Shown: positions 9,191 to 17,171, counted from the first letter of the stretch. The stretch: DNA of 19,412 bases from Candidatus Hydrogenedentota bacterium (GCA_903822375.1 CAIJOU010000920.1:1-19412), one strand, 5' to 3'. Notes: a model not told the origin generated them from the sequence alone. A program made the numbers and translations.

Positions 9191-9979
9191 ACGGTCAGTC
9201 CCGAACAGGCTTTTGTCTTCTTCAGTTCGCTCTGCTTTGCCTGCTACGTGAAGTTCTTCTCCGACTATCTCTATGACAGCCGCTACGGCGGCGTCTCGCC
9301 CGAACAGCGTAGCGTGATGGAAGTGGCCCGGCGGCAATTGCAAGAAATACCGAACACGCCGCCGCAATTGACGGTCGTGCCGTTAGCCGGTGAAGAGACC
9401 GTTTATCGGGCGCTCTGCGAGGCGGGCCGCAAAACCGTCGAGTGCCATCTGGTGGATTCGTTCTTTGGCAACATTTCGTGCCGGTACGCCGACACGCTCT
9501 ACATCAGCCAGACAGGCTCCTCCCCGGATGAACTTGAGGGATGCATCGATCCCTGCCCGCTTGACGGGTCGAGTTATGCGGGCGTGACGGCTTCGAGCGA
9601 ACTCATAGCCCACCGCGCGATCATTCTCAGCACGGGCATGAATGCGCCACTCCACGGTCACCCCAAGTTTTCGGTGATACTCTCGATGGACTGTGAAAAG
9701 GAGTCCTGCCCGACACGCGGCCAATGCCATATCAAGTGCAAGGAACCCCGCTTCATCTACGACATTCCCATTGTTCCCGGCGAAGTTGGCGCGGGACTGA
9801 CGGGGCTGTGCAACACGCTTCCCCCCGCCATGGAGGGCAGGCGGGGTGTCATAGTCTACGGCCACGGCCTTTTCACAGTGGCCCAGGACGACTTCAATAT
9901 AGCGTTTGCTAATCTGCGGGACGTGGAGCGCATGTGCAGAGAAGAGTATTTCCGCCGCATGGAGACTATGTCGGGGTAA
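9161..9979 (+). pseudogene. Class II aldolase/adducin domain without a clear start
   Basis: The frame is open from 9161 to the TAA at 9977-9979. Homology-like sequence seems to begin around 9200 with no start codon; GTG 9248 and ATG 9317 are possible starts, but neither has a good ribosome site. The aldolase core looks whole: G-N-I-S-C-R-Y ... L-Y-I-S, catalytic-type Glu in S-S-E-L, zinc ligands H-G-H-P, and the third ligand in Y-G-H-G-L-F. Class II aldolases such as FucA and RhaD split sugar phosphates to dihydroxyacetone phosphate and lactaldehyde. Unusually, four cysteines spaced C-x4-C-x5-C-x3-C (codons at 9692, 9707, 9725, 9737) lie between the zinc motifs. It abuts the AOR remnant in a different frame, so it is probably the 3' part of a deleted AOR-aldolase unit. 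A working shorter gene starting at 9248 or 9317 cannot be excluded. Confidence 0.68.
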
Positions 9980-9997
9980 CGATGAATCGCCCGTAGG

Positions 9998-11743
9998 TTA
10001 TGACCCGCCCGCAAGCTTTCCGGAGAGCACACTCGGTGTGACAACGCAGATGTTGGGCGCAAGCCGGGCGGCGCACCAGGTTGCTGGGAGATAGCCGCGC
10101 GCGGCGTCGGCGGGGGGATTGGCCTGGTCGACTTCCTCAGCGGAAACAGGGCTGCCGGGGGCAGCATCTTTGAACCAAGACCAGCAGTGCACAATCACCC
10201 ACGCGACCCGGTCTTCGGGCTTCTGCACGGGTTTCGACGCCCACTCGTTGAGCATGGCCGCCACGCGTCCTGGGGTGCCCTCGCGCGGGTCTTCACCCCG
10301 GCCTGCCCAGATCGCATTGCGCGCGGAGATTACCGGCACGCGGCCGTCATTCCGCGAAATCCATTTGATCGCCCCGCCGCCCGCCGTATAGGGGGCGTAT
10401 TGGATGGCGAATATGGCGTTGAGTGCCGGCATTTCGCGCACGTAGCTTTCATACGCCGCCATGGTCTCGGCACCGTCCCAGTCCTGTGCATTGATTGCGA
10501 AGGAGTGGATGCCGCACTTGTCCATGTACTTGCCCAGACGCCGGGCGTGCTGGGCGAGCAGCTCGGGCGCGCCGCGGTCTTTTCCAAACCAGTCCGGATA
10601 ATAATAGCCCCCGCCGAATAGTAGAAAGTCATCATTGGGGGTGGCCGTGTCGCGCAGGTAGTCGAGCGTGTAGGGGCACAGCTGCAGCAGGTCCGCCGCG
10701 CACAGCGTCCAACCCAGCCCGATCCTGCCGCGCCCGGGGCTTGCCCAGTACTGCTTTGCCTCGGGTCCTTCGCAAAAATTCAACATGAGCCACTGCACAT
10801 TGTCACCGTCGCTCATGATGAAAGACACATACCGCGTGTTGGGATCATCCTTTTCAGCAGTGGGCGGAGCGGTGACAAACGGTTTGAAGGGATAGTCCAG
10901 CCCCGTCTTTCCCGAGGAGCAGGGCGCCAGGTTGACGCACCAGTTGGTGGCGGTTTGAATGAGTCCCCAGCGGCTTGACGGGCCGGTTTGTTCGTCCTCC
11001 ATGCCGGTCCCCCAGCCGAGGATGGGCGAGCCGGGCCGCATGGCGCGCAGCGCCGAACTGTACAGTGTGCCCGGTGCCGACACCAGGGGCGCGCTCATCG
11101 CCACGATCGCGTCGCGCATGACGGCGTTCCTGGGGTCCTGCCGTCCCAGCACTTGGTGGGAAAGCTTGTCGCCATATTCCTTCCAGAGCCAGGTCTCATC
11201 CTTTCCCCGCACATCCGCCAGGAGTTTCAGTCCGTGCGCCTTGGCCGTTTCTTCCAAATGCTCCTCAACCGCCATGCCGCCCAGCGGCGCGCACAACGCC
11301 GTGGCTACATTCACAGACCAGTCGCCCGGCTTGCCCTCGTACAGCGTTCTCTTTTCCGAGTCGGCGTGATAGAGGACGTATCCTTTCAATACCCCAAGGT
11401 CGCGGTAGTGGTCCACGCAATCCCAAAGTTTCCGAGGGGCGCGATCCACCGGCGTTCTCGAATGTGCTGTAAAACGATCGAGCCATTCCTCGTAGGAAGC
11501 GATGCCTTTGGTTCCCGACCAAAGCATCTGCCCGCCGCCCTGTTGCCGTACCGTGTACGCCGTCAGCCCGCACAGCGTCTGTAAGACCATGCCCTCATCG
11601 ATCGGCAGACCGTTCAGAGGTTCACTGACGAGCAACTTGGCGGGAAGGGGGAACTCAGGCCACCAACGGTCGGGGAGGCGTTCGGCGGCGAATAGTACTG
11701 AAGAAACGCCAAGAGTTAGCAAGCACAGTCTTGGAATGGACAT
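9998..11743 (-). CDS. Exported GxGYxYP-family putative glycoside hydrolase
   Basis: This 581-residue protein starts at ATG 11743, with AGGAG upstream (complement of 11751-11755) and a signal peptide (residues 1-20, ending F-A-A). The family signature G-G-G-Y-Y-Y-P sits at 377-383, and the usual S-F-I-M-S-D-G-D-N block at 307-315. Residues ~25-290 match the layout of the GxGYxY N-terminal domain, and the rest the C-terminal barrel-like domain. The family is widespread in Bacteroidetes, Lentisphaerae and Planctomycetes polysaccharide loci and is presumed to contain glycoside hydrolases; as far as I recall its reaction is not established. Acidic residues around Asp311, Asp313 and Asp421-Asp423 are possible catalytic sites. 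It is the last gene of a minus-strand run and converges on the aldolase remnant with an 18-base gap and no terminator between them. Confidence 0.85.
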   Translation of the reverse strand: MSIPRLCLLTLGVSSVLFAAERLPDRWWPEFPLPAKLLVSEPLNGLPIDEGMVLQTLCGLTAYTVRQQGGGQMLWSGTKGIASYEEWLDRFTAHSRTPVDRAPRKLWDCVDHYRDLGVLKGYVLYHADSEKRTLYEGKPGDWSVNVATALCAPLGGMAVEEHLEETAKAHGLKLLADVRGKDETWLWKEYGDKLSHQVLGRQDPRNAVMRDAIVAMSAPLVSAPGTLYSSALRAMRPGSPILGWGTGMEDEQTGPSSRWGLIQTATNWCVNLAPCSSGKTGLDYPFKPFVTAPPTAEKDDPNTRYVSFIMSDGDNVQWLMLNFCEGPEAKQYWASPGRGRIGLGWTLCAADLLQLCPYTLDYLRDTATPNDDFLLFGGGYYYPDWFGKDRGAPELLAQHARRLGKYMDKCGIHSFAINAQDWDGAETMAAYESYVREMPALNAIFAIQYAPYTAGGGAIKWISRNDGRVPVISARNAIWAGRGEDPREGTPGRVAAMLNEWASKPVQKPEDRVAWVIVHCWSWFKDAAPGSPVSAEEVDQANPPADAARGYLPATWCAARLAPNICVVTPSVLSGKLAGGS

Positions 11744-11936
11744 ATCTTTCTCCTATAGGCAGTCATTCCCGACGCGACATTGTCATGTATTTGCCCGTGC
11801 GCCTGTTGAAACCGCCAGCACTGCACGTCTTTAACCACCGTTGATCCAGTCAGGCGGAAGAAGCCCAAAAGAACAGGACAGGCAAGTTCCCCGCAGTGCA
11901 TATCGCCACCGTTCCGGCGGCCTTGGGCCGTTCAGG
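11744..11936. other. Intergenic gap upstream of the GxGYxYP gene
   Basis: These 193 bases lie between two minus-strand genes. They contain the ribosome site for the GxGYxYP gene and a short hairpin just after the lipoprotein-like gene. No ORF with coding character and no strong promoter was seen. Confidence 0.5.
11918..11930 (-). terminator. Short GC hairpin 6 bases after a stop codon
   Basis: CGGCC and GGCCG pair around a three-base loop, immediately 3' of the TGA at 11937-11939. There is no following U tract, so it would be a weak or Rho-assisted terminator, or a 3'-end stabiliser. Confidence 0.3.
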
Positions 11937-12854
11937 TCACTCTTGCATGAGCACGGACTTGAGCGAGGCAATCGGGTCGGGCCAACAGTATTTTAGGTCG
12001 GTTGGGCCAACCACGGCCAAAACGTACAAATAGCCGTATTTGCTCTTGCCGATGAACTCGCTGGATCCATCAAAGAAATGATTGTTCCTATAATCATAGT
12101 TCTGGTCAGGCTCAGCCGGTATGTCCGTCTGCCAAATGATTACCCTTTGAGACTTGCCTCTGCTCAGCCAGAATCCCTCACCAAACAGAGATACCCAGCA
12201 GCCCCCAACTTCTTTTCGCCCGACTGGAATGACAGACTTACTCTCATGACGGCTTCTTGTAAGTATCGTCCAACCATCAGGGAGCATCGGCAGTACGAGC
12301 GACAGGACCTTATCAACTTTTATCAACTCACCGGATTCCACCGTCACGGTCACTTCGTTCGATGGCATTGGAACAGAACGGTGCTGCGGGTTAGAACGGG
12401 AACACACGGTATACTGGCCCGGTATGCTGACCAAGAATTCCTCGGTCAAATCGCTGACACGCAATGTGGTGGTACATCCTGGCTGTATTGTTATCAGAGG
12501 AGGCGGTTGTGGTGGTCTGAGTCCACCGACATAACGTACCTCGTGGCCATCCACCGCATCGATAGAGAACCCAACGCCTTCGTTGTCAGTCCAGTAGAAT
12601 TCGATCTCTCTGTTTCCGATGTTTGTAGCGTTCAGGCTCACGGTAATGGGCTCGCCGATTCGTACCCAGGTCCTTTCGACGGACAGCGTTGTGACGATGT
12701 TATTGATGTTCAGTGAAGGGGAGTCTTCATCAAGAGCATTACTCGAAGACTCCTCGCTGGCGTTTGGCGAAGGTGGAGTCTGATTTATTTCGCCTGCACA
12801 CGCGAGGAACGATGGAACAAGCAATATCACACACCCGACAAGAAGCATTCTCAT
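11937..12854 (-). CDS. Exported protein with an Ig/BsuPI-like beta domain, function unknown
   Basis: I chose ATG 12854 (305 residues) over the ATG at 12878 because GGAGG (complement of 12864-12868) sits 9 bases before it and a hydrophobic signal begins at once. The signal ends at L-A-C-A-G (Cys19), either a loose lipobox or a signal peptidase I site. A Ser/Pro/Asn-rich linker follows to about residue 50. Residues ~60-170 read as an Ig-like or BsuPI-inhibitor-like sandwich (V-R-I-G-E-P-I-T-V-S-L-N-A-T-N), with strands ending in N-E-V-T-V-T-V. Residues ~170-305 are unrecognised, with many aromatics. Its base composition is visibly less GC-rich than its glycosidase neighbours and it is not enzyme-like, which hints at later acquisition. 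Gaps of 193 bases lie on both sides. No function can be given. Confidence 0.72.
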   Translation of the reverse strand: MRMLLVGCVILLVPSFLACAGEINQTPPSPNASEESSSNALDEDSPSLNINNIVTTLSVERTWVRIGEPITVSLNATNIGNREIEFYWTDNEGVGFSIDAVDGHEVRYVGGLRPPQPPPLITIQPGCTTTLRVSDLTEEFLVSIPGQYTVCSRSNPQHRSVPMPSNEVTVTVESGELIKVDKVLSLVLPMLPDGWTILTRSRHESKSVIPVGRKEVGGCWVSLFGEGFWLSRGKSQRVIIWQTDIPAEPDQNYDYRNNHFFDGSSEFIGKSKYGYLYVLAVVGPTDLKYCWPDPIASLKSVLMQE

Positions 12855-13047
12855 GGTATATGACCTCCACAGAGACAACGAATGACATTATCACCGTAGG
12901 AGACTCTCCAGTCGATTGGGAAGTCTGAATGCCTATTTCGTCAGTGCCACGCAAAGCGCGGCTGACAGGCATGCTCCTGCCTGCAGGGCATCACTGGAAT
13001 CGCGGATGTTTACCGGATAACGCCCGGCACAAGGCCGGGCGTTACGA
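12855..13047. other. Intergenic gap with two inverted repeats
   Basis: These 193 bases hold the ribosome site of the Ig-like protein gene, a CAGGCA/TGCCTG inverted repeat (12966-12983, six-base loop), and the strong hairpin at 13018-13044. The stretch next to the small gene is AT-richer than the stretch next to 13048. No coding ORF is credible. Confidence 0.5.
13018..13044 (-). terminator. Perfect 11-bp GC-rich hairpin after the propeller gene
   Basis: TAACGCCCGGC and GCCGGGCGTTA pair perfectly around a five-base loop, three bases after the TAA (13048-13050) of the minus-strand gene. The stem is strong enough for a terminator, but no U run follows, so it could be a Rho-independent variant, an RNA-stability element or an end-repeat. 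Confidence 0.6.
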
Positions 13048-14265
13048 TTACTCCGTGCCGCAATTCAACTCATGTACTGTGCCGGGGTTGAGCGTGCCGG
13101 GGATGGGGTCGCCGATGGGTGTCTTGCCGTCTTCGGCGAAGACCTGCAATGTGCCCTTGCGTTCCATGCCCTCGGGGATGCGCAGGACTTGGCGGTCCGG
13201 GCCAAGGGCGGCCTCGGGCTCGATGCGGGTGCCGTCGTTGGACGTGAATACGACGCGCTTTTGCAGCCAGCGGGCGAAGATGCGGTTGCGGTTGAGTTCG
13301 GGCACGGCACCGGCACCGTAGAGCACGCCGAGCAGGCGGTTGTCGCGCACGACCCAGCCCAGCGCGACGATGTATTTGTCCTGCGGCCCCGTATGGGTCA
13401 GAAGCGGCTGCTCCTTGTCGAACTTCACGCCGTCCTTCGAAAGCGCATACCAAAGCCCCTCGCGGTTCATGTGCAGGCCCATGAGGTAGCGCGGGCCGTC
13501 GGGCGCACCGAATTTCTTGACGTCGTTGACGGCATAAGGGCATTCGAGGGCGGTGCCCTCAAACTGATAGGCCTTGCCGTCCGTGCCGGTGGCGCGGTAG
13601 ACATGGCCGAAGTCTTTGTAATTGTTGAAATACAGGTGCAGCGCATCGCCTTCGCGCAGAATGACGTTCACGCCGTTGATGTCGGCGTCTTCGTACTTGT
13701 CGTAACCGTCAACGTGCACGATGTCGGACTGCTTCGCGGCGCACGGTGCGGGCGTACCGTTCCACAGTTCACCGTTGGGGCTGGAGAAGTAGGCGGGTTT
13801 GTTGTCGCCCTTGGCATCGGGATAGGCGGTCAGCACCAGTTCAAATCCGCCGTCGGGTCGGCCCAACGCATTCACATTGCAGGTGTGCACGAATTCGCCG
13901 TGCTCGATGACGGTGCGCCGCGCACCGAAATCGATGAAGTCCGTTGTATCGGTGCAGTAGATGCGGTCGTTGCCCGTCGGCACGCCGTCCCACGCTCCGT
14001 AGAAGAGCCGCCACCCCGTCGGCGTCTGCACGGCAGAGGGCGCATAGATGTTGCGGAACACGCCCGACTGCCGCGGCACCAGAAGCGGGTCGCGCAGTTC
14101 AGGCACCAGGTTGAGCGTGTCGTTTTCCCAGTGGGCCGGGTTGAACGCGCCCGCGGCCACGCCGTGAATCTCGACGGTGCCCACCTCGGCCTGGCCCGGC
14201 ACTTGATGGATGATGGGGGTGGCGGCAAGGGAGCTTAGGACAACGACGATCACGTTGGCTAGCAT
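13048..14265 (-). CDS. Exported five-bladed propeller protein, GH32/GH43/GH130-like
   Basis: This 405-residue protein starts at ATG 14265, with GAGGA upstream (AGAGGAC, 5 bases before). Residues 1-15 form a short hydrophobic export signal ending in L-A-A-T. The body has the blade pattern of the furanosidase superfamily: N-I-Y-A-P-S-A (72-78), W-R-L-F-Y-G-A-W (85-92), G-F-E-L-V-L-T-A-Y (140-148), H-L-Y-F-N-N-Y (210-216) and R-Y-L-M-G-L-H (259-265). A C-terminal beta extension (residues ~335-400) follows. Such proteins include fructosidases, arabinosidases and mannoside phosphorylases; I cannot assign the three acidic residues with confidence, so it might be a non-catalytic sugar binder. It lies 116 bases downstream of the GH36-like gene and is probably co-transcribed with it. 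It is a different subfamily from the plus-strand propeller at 7679. Confidence 0.7.
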   Translation of the reverse strand: MLANVIVVVLSSLAATPIIHQVPGQAEVGTVEIHGVAAGAFNPAHWENDTLNLVPELRDPLLVPRQSGVFRNIYAPSAVQTPTGWRLFYGAWDGVPTGNDRIYCTDTTDFIDFGARRTVIEHGEFVHTCNVNALGRPDGGFELVLTAYPDAKGDNKPAYFSSPNGELWNGTPAPCAAKQSDIVHVDGYDKYEDADINGVNVILREGDALHLYFNNYKDFGHVYRATGTDGKAYQFEGTALECPYAVNDVKKFGAPDGPRYLMGLHMNREGLWYALSKDGVKFDKEQPLLTHTGPQDKYIVALGWVVRDNRLLGVLYGAGAVPELNRNRIFARWLQKRVVFTSNDGTRIEPEAALGPDRQVLRIPEGMERKGTLQVFAEDGKTPIGDPIPGTLNPGTVHELNCGTE

Positions 14266-14363
14266 AAACAGTCCTCTTTCTTAACCTTTCTCATCAGGCT
14301 GTACGACAGTGCAATGGATGCCGGAGATTAATCAGGAACTCAGGGAATCAGGAATGAAGATGG

Positions 14364-14379
14364 GGAGAGAAGATTCTCC
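14364..14379 (-). terminator. Small stem just after the GH36-like stop
   Basis: GGAGA and TCTCC pair around a six-base loop, two bases after the TAG at 14382-14384. It is only 5 bp and has no U run, so it is weak. It is listed because the next two genes on this strand show the same arrangement. Confidence 0.25.
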
Positions 14380-14381
14380 AC

Positions 14382-16784
14382 CTACTTGAACCTTAGCGAC
14401 CACTTTGCAGGACCACCGATACCGCTGTTGAATTTCACCGTGATCGCGCGGCCGTCGCGGGCGCTTTCCACGGGGCCGCAGGACACCGTGGCGTTGTTCA
14501 GGGTGTATTTCTCGGGCGCCATGAACCACAGCGTGTAGGGCGTGTCGGCGATGGCGTTGAATTCGCCGGAGAGAGTGGCCGTGGCGTTGTCCCAGACGAT
14601 GTCGTGCTGGTCCAGTGCACCCTGCAGCAGATGATGGTCTGATGCCACGAACATGGGCTTGTCGCCCGCGAGCCGCAATCCAAAGAAGCGCACCGAGCCG
14701 GGATTGACGTGCACGGCAAGTTCACCATGGAAGGTGCCCTGATAGCGTCCGGCCCAGAAGTCGAAGACGGTGTAGTAGGCGTTGGGGTCCAGGCTAAGCA
14801 GTCCGGCGCTGATGGGAATGTCGACAGGCGCGTCAGTCTCCCAGTTGAACAGTCCGACAAAGAGCCATGGGCCGCTGGGCGTGTCCAGCGGCAGCGACCA
14901 GATGCGGGGGGATTTCTCGTCGAACACGTCGAGCGGGCGCGCGGGCCGCGGCGGTCCGGGCAGAACGCGGCGCAGGATGTCTGTCTCGTCGGGCTTTAGG
15001 TCGGCAAAGGCGTCGCCAATTTTGACCGCGCCGCCGCAAAGTGCCGCGCCGGTGAGCCACGCGATGGACTGGTCGCGGGTGATGGCCGGGAAGTTGTCCT
15101 TCACGCCCCAGCGTGCATAGGTGTCCTCATGGCCGAAATAGGCGCAGTCCGGATCAGGCTGGCATTGGTAGGGGAACATGTAGAAACGGCGGATGGTGTT
15201 GGTGAGCGCATCCACACCGCCCCACGGGTCCTTCAGACTGGGCGTCTTCCAAATGGGCCGGCAGTCAAAGCCGGTACGAATACATTCTGCGACCACCGCG
15301 TTGACCGGTTGCGGCGTCATGGTGGTGAGCACCTTGTCCGATCCCATGCCGTCGCGCAATGCGGCCATGCCGCGCTCGAGCACCTCAAGATTGGTCAGGC
15401 CCGGTTTCGCGTGGCCTTCGGCCAGCAGCAGGAAATAGACATAGTCCGCCTCCACAATTCCGTCGTATCCCCAGTTCTGGGTGACTTTCTTCGCGAGGTC
15501 TTGCACCCAGGTGCAAACTTCGGGCCGGGTCACGTCGAGGATGAACTTGTCACCGACGATCATGCGGCCCAGCCCCGCCTTCGGGTTGAGCATCCATTCA
15601 GGATGCGTCTTCGCCAATGTGGAATTCTTGTCCACGGTGAAGGGGTTGAGCCAGAGGCTGGTCGTCATGCCGCGCCGGTGCGCCTCGTCGGCGAAAGCCT
15701 TCATGCCCTTGGGGAAGCGCTCCGGATTGGCCTCCCAGTCGCCGATACCCTGCTGCCATCCGTCGTCGAGGGCGAAGTGGGTCCAGCCGTAGCGCTTGAG
15801 ATTGCGGTCCACAAAGTCGAGGTTCTCCAGCGCGATAGTCTCGTTGATGTCACTGTGGTATTTGGTGTTCCATGAATCCCAGCCATTGGGCACGAACGCG
15901 GGCTTGTGGTTGATGCGGTTGACCACGGCCACGGCCTTGCCGTAGCGTTCCAGCGCCACGAGAGCGTTGCTCTCGGCCACGGCCAGATACAGCACCTCTG
16001 ATTCCAGCGTGCCGCCGGGGGGCACCTCAGCGGGCGGGTCGTAGACGCAGTCTGCGGAGAAACGATCAAAGCTGTCGGCGGCGGCCTTTTCCGTTCGCTC
16101 GATCATAATCTGCCCATGCGCGACACGGTTGGTCAGGAATCCCGCAACCAGCGACCTGCCCGACACGGGGTTGTAGGCAGCCAAATTCCACTGGGCATTG
16201 CTTTTGCCCTTGCCGACCCCGGCGTAATCGTTGAACGAACGGAACAGCATGCCGTTGTCGAGCAGGCGCGTTTCGGCGGCCTGTGCTCCCAGGTTCAGCC
16301 TACCCGACATGGCGGTGCCCACAGACCAGGGAGACAACCGGCTCACCCGGACCGGCTTTTTCCCCTTGTTGTGGTAGGCCACGTGGGCCGAAATGTACGG
16401 CTTGCCCGGATAGGTTGTGAGAAACCACTGACAGTCTTTGGATGCGTAGGCCATGCCCTGGCCCTCGCCCAGTCGGTCATGCGCCGAAAAACGTTCTGTC
16501 TGGGTGGCGATGACTCTAAGCGTGTGCGGCTTGGCATCGCCTTCCAGCGTCACCGTGGGCGCGGCGTTCTCAAAGATGGTATCGCCGTTGACATCCCGAA
16601 TGCGGATGGCGCCATTCTTCTGTATGTCCATCTCACAGGTATCGGTCGTTACGGTGCGGGCGTCCTTTTTCCCGCCGCCAAACAGGGGATCGGCTTGAGC
16701 AGGTCCGGCGGGAAGAAGCATGGCCGCAGGAAGCAGGAGCATCACAACATGCGCGGCAGAACGCGCGATGAAACCGGTATTCAC
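14382..16784 (-). CDS. Exported GH36-like alpha-galactosidase-family enzyme
   Basis: This 800-residue protein starts at GTG 16784, chosen because GAGGG (complement of 16794-16798) precedes it by 9 bases and a signal peptide follows (residues 1-31, ending A-Q-A). Residues ~45-290 are a beta-sandwich of the GH36 N-terminal type. The barrel starts with P-N-G-W-D-S-W-N-T-K (299-308), then F-A-L-D-D-G-W-Q (337-344), a typical GH36/GH27 signature. The nucleophile is probably Asp447 (V-E-A-D-Y, replacing the usual K-x-D by E-x-D), and the acid/base Asp507 (R-T-G-F-D-C-R). The D-P-D-C block at 544-547 is also clan-like. After ~610 comes a C-terminal antiparallel domain. The clan cleaves alpha-galactosides or alpha-N-acetylgalactosaminides, and some members synthesise raffinose sugars; the Lys-to-Glu change makes plain alpha-galactosidase activity uncertain. 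It leads a minus-strand run of four genes. Confidence 0.85.
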   Translation of the reverse strand: MNTGFIARSAAHVVMLLLPAAMLLPAGPAQADPLFGGGKKDARTVTTDTCEMDIQKNGAIRIRDVNGDTIFENAAPTVTLEGDAKPHTLRVIATQTERFSAHDRLGEGQGMAYASKDCQWFLTTYPGKPYISAHVAYHNKGKKPVRVSRLSPWSVGTAMSGRLNLGAQAAETRLLDNGMLFRSFNDYAGVGKGKSNAQWNLAAYNPVSGRSLVAGFLTNRVAHGQIMIERTEKAAADSFDRFSADCVYDPPAEVPPGGTLESEVLYLAVAESNALVALERYGKAVAVVNRINHKPAFVPNGWDSWNTKYHSDINETIALENLDFVDRNLKRYGWTHFALDDGWQQGIGDWEANPERFPKGMKAFADEAHRRGMTTSLWLNPFTVDKNSTLAKTHPEWMLNPKAGLGRMIVGDKFILDVTRPEVCTWVQDLAKKVTQNWGYDGIVEADYVYFLLLAEGHAKPGLTNLEVLERGMAALRDGMGSDKVLTTMTPQPVNAVVAECIRTGFDCRPIWKTPSLKDPWGGVDALTNTIRRFYMFPYQCQPDPDCAYFGHEDTYARWGVKDNFPAITRDQSIAWLTGAALCGGAVKIGDAFADLKPDETDILRRVLPGPPRPARPLDVFDEKSPRIWSLPLDTPSGPWLFVGLFNWETDAPVDIPISAGLLSLDPNAYYTVFDFWAGRYQGTFHGELAVHVNPGSVRFFGLRLAGDKPMFVASDHHLLQGALDQHDIVWDNATATLSGEFNAIADTPYTLWFMAPEKYTLNNATVSCGPVESARDGRAITVKFNSGIGGPAKWSLRFK

Positions 16785-16823
16785 GGGAAATGGCCCTCAC
16801 TTTTATACCGGGCGTGTCCACGA

Positions 16824-16852
16824 CATATATACAGACAGACCCGACAGGTTAA
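16824..16852 (-). promoter_or_regulatory. Weak promoter candidate for the GH36-like gene
   Basis: Read on the minus strand, TTAACC (complement of 16847-16852) lies 17 bases before TATATG (complement of 16824-16829). Each hexamer has about four consensus bases. The distance to the GTG start is about 40 bases. Confidence 0.3.
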
Positions 16853-17004
16853 TCGTGTCATCATAGCGGGGGGATGGTTCAAGTGTCTAATGGGCAAGCA
16901 TTTCCGGCAGGCGTGATTTACAGGACCCGAATCGAACAGGGAATATTTACAAAGCTTCCGCTTGGCATATGCGGGATTTTCGAGTTTTGAAAACTGGAAT
17001 TGCC

Positions 17005-17033
17005 TTGACAGGTCAGGCTTGGTGTGCTAGGTT
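17005..17033 (+). promoter_or_regulatory. Promoter candidate for the EF-hand protein gene
   Basis: A perfect -35 TTGACA (17005-17010), a 17-base spacer and TAGGTT (17028-17033) as a -10 with 3 of 6 matches. Transcription would start near 17040, giving a leader of about 130 bases. The poor -10 would suit a promoter that needs activation. Confidence 0.45.
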
Positions 17034-17046
17034 TATTCAGTACAAG

Positions 17047-17074
17047 TGTACAAACGAACCGTTCATTTGTTACA
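17047..17074. promoter_or_regulatory. Operator-like imperfect palindrome at the expected start point
   Basis: CAAACGAAC (17051-17059) faces GTTCATTTG (17061-17069) with one mismatch across a single central C, and TGTA/TACA flanks extend the symmetry. A second short palindrome, GTACA-AG-TGTAC, overlaps its left end. The position just after the -10 element suits a repressor site; a leader hairpin is the alternative. Confidence 0.45.
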
Positions 17075-17171
17075 ACCGTCCTGAATCAAGCGTCGGTGAT
17101 CTGTTTTGTTGCAGAAAATGCAGGGACTGTTGGCCATAGAAGGTCTTCTTATCCAGAGAGGGTGCAGCGCA

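Larger units (their letters stand above)
16785..17171. other. Divergent control region, 387 bases without a gene
   Basis: The minus side carries a weak promoter and the ribosome site for the GH36-like gene; the plus side carries a good promoter, an operator-like palindrome and a long leader for the EF-hand gene. The centre (about 16910-17005) is AT-richer than its surroundings. The leader from ~17040 to 17171 contains AGAGAGGG near 17154-17161, a plausible ribosome site for ATG 17172. No small ORF with a good start was found. Confidence 0.6.

Noticed and set aside
13072..14238. A 388-codon plus-strand ORF
   Set aside because: It is the antisense shadow of the propeller gene on the minus strand, which has a ribosome site, signal peptide and family motifs; the shadow has none.
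15129..15875. A 248-codon plus-strand ORF
   Set aside because: It lies fully opposite the GH36 catalytic barrel and shows no protein motif.
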